Positions 60,001 to 64,000 of a stretch of 64,000 nt of DNA are shown piece after piece. Where the stretch lies: NCBI GenBank assembly GCA_018398815.1, contig CM031600.1:46599115-46663114 (forward strand), given 5' to 3'. How positions within the stretch are numbered: the first letter of the stretch is position 1; each line of letters opens with the position of its first letter. This DNA is from Conus ventricosus. Lineage: Eukaryota > Mollusca > Gastropoda > Neogastropoda > Conidae. The position numbers and the translations under genes were made by a program. Under the pieces are notes generated by a model, which was given only the letters and a program-made list of their open reading frames with translations, was not told where the DNA came from and did not search any database.

Positions 60001-61259
60001 CTGCACACACAGCAGGCATCGTTCATGGATTAGTTAGGATGGCTCCTTTTGACATTTAAAGGCAACGACAGGCAGCACCAGCATCTCAGAAAACAACCAA
60101 CATTAGTGTTCCTTGGAAGGGACACTCAACACAGCAAAAGGAATGCATTAGAGAGCACTTTAATAATAAAGAAAATAATGTAAAAGAGACTGGCAACAGG
60201 GTATGTTAATGAGAAAAAAAAAGCAACATGAAGGACGGTTCAGAAGACCTTTTACAACAGGAAAGACCAGGGACTGCAGTACGGGCACAGACAACTGACA
60301 ACATGAAGGACGGTTCAGAAGGCTTTTTACAACAGGAAAGACCTTGCACTGCAGTACGGAGGACAGACAACTGCGCAGGCACGCTACGCAGGGCCTTTTG
60401 TGAACTTGTGGACAGTGTTGTTTGAACAGGGACCGGGGACATTCAATTTCGGCAAGGAAGTTCGCAGCAGGGACAATATCGTTCGTCTTGCTGAGGCCAG
60501 TCAGGTACTTGCACATTAACAAATGAAAAAGCCTTTCTTTTCAAAACAGGTCTCCTAGTGTCCTTCCTAAGGTGTAACTTTTTGTGCGATCGTTTGCAAT
60601 GGTAAGTTAAATTATGACAAGAAGACTGCATCATTACTGAAAACGAACCAAAATACAAACAACACACAAAAAATATTTCTTGAAAAACTATTTGAAACAC
60701 GAATGAATGAAATGACGCGAGCAAATTGTTGCTCTGCCAGGACTGTGAGACTGGCCGAATGTAGTTTCATTAGTTCTACATTACAGAACGTGTTACGATT
60801 GTAGTACAGATGTTTTAATGTAATCCTGCATCTACACGAAGCAGCGTTCCGACTGATCAGCATAAAGAGGTTGTTCTGACTGGATAATAACACTGTTTCT
60901 AGGACGACAGAGACTTCATTGGCGGGCGAGACATTACAGTTTTTTCGAACCAGTGCCTTTGTCCCGTCATCATTTCTTCCTTTGTTCAGCGTTCTATGGA
61001 AGAACAGATCTTTCTTTGTCGCCTTCTGAGCCATGAAACCAAGTACGGCACAGCAAGATCCCACAGGAATGTTGAAAATTAAGCGGGTGCATTTTTTTTT
61101 CAAACTTCATTTGCGAAAAGTCGATGTTCTGAGAACCGGAAGTAACATTTCCATAACGCATGTCAGCCCACGGCTATTCCCACTGTATTGAATGCGAAGT
61201 GGAACCTGCGTGTCTCCTCCCCCCCCCCCCCCTCCCCTTCCTCTGTTATGACTGTCCTT
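60001..61259 (-). other. Probable 5' intron of the Di-Ras gene
   Basis: It contains a ~74-bp direct duplication at 60225-60375. The 163-codon minus frame at 60612-61103 has no recognisable domain. A C-run lies at 61218-61231. The upstream exon and promoter were not located. Confidence 0.45.
60225..60375. repeat. 74-bp direct duplication
   Basis: AACATGAAGGACGGTTCAGA, AG(A/G)C(C/T)TTTTACAACAGGAAAG, ACC(A/T) and GG(G/-)ACTGCAGTACG occur twice in tandem. Confidence 0.88.
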
Positions 61260-61799
61260 TGCAAATGCAAAGGACTAACTGCAAGCCATTTTAGTGCAGA
61301 AAAAACAGTAACAGATCAAGGGACGAACTAAAAGGCCTTCTTAGAAGGAAACACTACAAAGTACTGGTCAGATGGCATTTTGATGAAGGGATCACTATAA
61401 CAAAGGACAAATTAGAATAAATTTTGATCAATGAAAGAACAAAACAGAACTAAAGATTGTAGATGGCATTATAATGACAGACTTACGACGAAGGCCTTAT
61501 CAAAAGGCAATGTAATGAAGGAAACATGACAGGTATAACAAGGAACTGATTTGAAGGAAACAATGGGAGAGAGCAAGAAAGAACCCACGACAAAGGGCAG
61601 TTTGATAAAGGAAACAACATGACTAGGAACCAGTCAGATAGCATTTAAATGAAGGAAACAACACAACAAACAACAATTAGAAGACATTTTTATGAAAGAA
61701 ACAACGCGACAAAAGACTAAGTAGCAGACATTTAAATAAAATGACAAGACATATGACTTATCGGAAGAAATTATAATCACGGAAACATTATAAAAGATT
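61260..61799. repeat. Degenerate ~45-bp repeats leading into the 50-bp array
   Basis: Loose repeats of the type CAGATGGCATTTTGATGAAGG plus AACAACA...GACAAA recur with a spacing of roughly 45-50 bp, diverged in most positions. They run directly into the ordered 50-bp minisatellite. Confidence 0.55.
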
Positions 61800-63580
61800 A
61801 CTTAGACGACAGCTTGATGGAGAAAGCAATACAGGAACTCCGAGGAACCAGCCAGACGACAGCTTGATGGAGACAGCAATACAGGAACTCTAAGGAACCA
61901 GCCAGACGACAGCTTGATGGAGACAGCAATACAGGAATTCCAAGGAACCAGCCAGATGACAGCTTGATGGAGAAAGCAATACAGGAACTCTAAGGAATCA
62001 GCTAGACGACAGCTTGATGGAGAAAGCAATACAGGAACTCTAAGGAACCAGCCAGACGACAGCTTGATGGAGACAGCAATACAGGAACTCTTAAGGAATC
62101 AGCCAGACGACAACTTGATGGAGACAGCAATACAGGAACTCTAAGGAACCAGCCAGATGACAGCTTGATGGAGACAGCAATACAGGAACTCTAAGGAACC
62201 AGCCAGATGACAGCTTGATGGAGACAGCAATACAGGAACTCTAAGGAACCAGCCAGACGACAGCTTGATGGAGACAGCAATACAGGAACTCTAAGGAATC
62301 AGCCAGACGACAGCTTGATGGAGACAGCAATACAGGAACTCAAGGAACCAGCCAGACGACAGCTTGATGGAGACAGCAATACAGGAACTCTAAGGAACAG
62401 CTAGACGACAACTTGATGGAGACAGCAATACAGGAACTCTAAGGAACTCAGCCAGACGACAGCTTGATGGAGACAGCAATACAGGAACTCAAGGAACCCG
62501 CCAGACGACAGCTTGATCGAGAAGCAATACAGGAACTCATGGAACCAGCCAGACGACAGCTTGATAGAGAAAGCAATACAGAACTCCGAGATCCAGCCAG
62601 ACGACACTTGATGGAGAAAGCAATACAGGAACTCCGAGGAACCAGCCAGACGACAGCTTGATGGAGACAGCAATACAGGAACTCCAAGGAACCAGCCAGA
62701 CGACAGCTGGATGGAGAAAGCAATACAGGAACTCTAAGGAACCAGCCAGACGACCGCTTGATGGAGAAGCAATACAGGAACTCTAAGGAACCAGCCAGAC
62801 GACAGCTTGATGGAGAAAGCAATACAGGAACTCTAAGGAACCAGCCAGCGACAGCTTGATGGAGACAGCAATACAGAACTCCAAGGAACCAGCCAGATGA
62901 CAGCTTGATGGAGACAGCAATACAGGAACTCCAAAGAACCAGCCAGACGACAGCTTGATGGAGACAGCAATACAGGAACTCTAAAGAACCAGCCAGACGA
63001 CAGCTTGATGGAGAAAGCTATACAGGAACTCCAAGGAACCAGCCAGACGACAGCTTGATGGAGACAGCAATACAGGAACTCCAAGGAACCAGCCAGACGA
63101 CAGCTTGATGGAGAAATCAATACAGGAACTCTAAGGAACCAGCCAGACGACAGCTTGATGGAGAAAGCAATACAGGAACTCTAAGGAACCAGCCAGACGA
63201 CAGCTTGATGGAGACAGCAATACAGGAACTCTAGGAACCAGCCAGACGACAGCTTGATGGAGACAGCAATACAGGAACTCCAAGGAACCAGCCAGACGAC
63301 AGCTTGATGGGAAGCAATACAGGAACTCCAAGAACCAGCCAGACGACAGCTTGATGGAGAAAAGCAATACAGGAACTCCGAAGAACCAGCCAGACGACAG
63401 CTTGATGGAGAAAGCAATACAGGAACTCCGAGGAACCAGCCAGACGACAGCTTGATGGAGAAAAGCAATTCAGGAACTCCGAGGAACCAGCCAGACGACA
63501 GCTTGATGGAGAAAGCAATACAGGAACTCCGAGGAACCAGCCAGAAGGCAGCTTGATGGAGAAAGCAATACAGGCACATA
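61800..63580. repeat. 50-bp minisatellite, about 36 copies
   Basis: The unit GACGACAGCTTGATGGAGAC, AGCAATACAGGAACTCTAAG, GAACCAGCCA is repeated with few substitutions (AGAC/AAAG, CTAAG/CCAAG/CCGAG) and scattered 1-bp losses. 50 mod 3 is 2, so frames rotate, and the minus strand stays open in long artefactual frames. It includes AGCTTGATGG, an occasional HindIII-like site. Confidence 0.97.
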
Positions 63581-63619
63581 CAAAAAATAGAAGTCAGTTT
63601 AATGTGGAATAAACAACAC

Positions 63620-63668
<49 letters not shown>

Positions 63669-64000
63669 ACAAACTAATAAATTCCAAGGATAAGTACCGC
63701 ACCGTTCCAGCAACTTACAGAGCAGCTTGGTGTTGCAATGACTGCAAGAAATATTGAATTATAAACAAAGCTTGCTCTTATGTCTTAGATTGAAGAAATA
63801 TGGGGATAGCATTCATATCTGCAGTGGTAGATGATTCTGCCTAACTAACAGTATGTGCTTGAGTGGGAATGGGGAAAAATAAAATAAATGCTTCTCAAAA
63901 TGAGCCTTCAGCAAGCTTATATTCTCCAAGGGGAGACATCCTCCAATAGGGAGGAAACTCACTAACATATAACTCCTGGTCATATACCGATATTTCGAAA
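63581..64000. other. Right flank with AT microsatellite
   Basis: (TA)n lies at 63618-63666. No other feature was recognised up to the edge. Confidence 0.5.

Noticed and set aside
59503..60033. A 176-codon plus-strand frame opposite Di-Ras
   Set aside because: A shadow of the GC-rich Di-Ras coding exon on the other strand.
60612..61103. A 163-codon minus frame upstream of the Di-Ras coding exon
   Set aside because: No domain, splice-consistent boundary or coding composition was recognised. It is best taken as intron sequence.
61802..63702. Several minus-strand frames of SPSSCRLAGS-EFLYC-type repeats
   Set aside because: They come from the 50-bp minisatellite. Frames rotate and no start or flanking gene context exists.

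Overview
This window reads as metazoan genomic DNA, most likely from a mollusc (probably a gastropod). It shows GT-AG split genes, large introns, very dense CA/GT and GA/CT microsatellites, many minisatellites and several transposon classes. No bacterial or organellar signatures were seen. The molluscan assignment is an inference from the repeat types (HERO-like and APE-type LINEs, pearl-like elements, tRNA-derived SINEs) and not from a species-specific marker.

Layout. (1) About 1.3-22.4 kb, minus strand: a spread-out TUT4/TUT7-type terminal uridylyltransferase gene. Ten well or moderately supported exons and one weak one cover the N-terminal region, a C2H2 finger, the pseudo-catalytic first nucleotidyltransferase module, its PAP-associated domain and the acidic linker. 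The zinc knuckles and the active second module must lie beyond the left edge. Its introns hold a Harbinger deletion derivative (5.6-7.1 kb), a hAT-like MITE (10.5-11.0 kb), a foldback element and many tandem repeats. (2) About 26.0-26.2 kb, minus: a probable terminal exon of an unidentified gene, next to a plus-strand LINE fragment. (3) 29.1-42.3 kb, minus: a graveyard of non-LTR retrotransposons. A decayed EN-RT-RNaseH element (29.1-33.1 kb) is followed by a second LINE (34.2-42.3 kb) whose ORF1 starts with a 2A-like motif. That LINE is split by a HERO-like restriction-endonuclease LINE (35.63-38.60 kb) flanked by perfect 56-bp direct repeats and ending in a tRNA-derived SINE-like segment. 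(4) 43.3-47.2 kb: three pearl/HINE-like units of ~145-bp palindrome-bearing repeats, the first inverted against the other two, making a ~4-kb inverted repeat. (5) 47-58 kb: mostly microsatellites, a tRNA-derived SINE (51.9-52.3 kb), a 51-bp coding-length minisatellite and a long degenerate ~42-bp repeat field. (6) 59.37-59.97 kb, minus: an intact single-exon Di-Ras GTPase coding region with a spliced 5' leader. (7) 61.8-63.6 kb: a 50-bp minisatellite of about 36 copies.

The two host genes are not functionally linked in any visible way. One concerns RNA 3'-uridylation, the other membrane-tethered small-GTPase signalling. Most TUT exons and the HERO ORF carry one or two short deletions that break the frame while splice sites and flanking protein similarity are kept. 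Residual long-read indel errors are the simplest explanation, but the Di-Ras frame is clean, so decay cannot be excluded. Exon limits were set by eye from splice consensus and protein similarity recalled from the family; no search or alignment was run.
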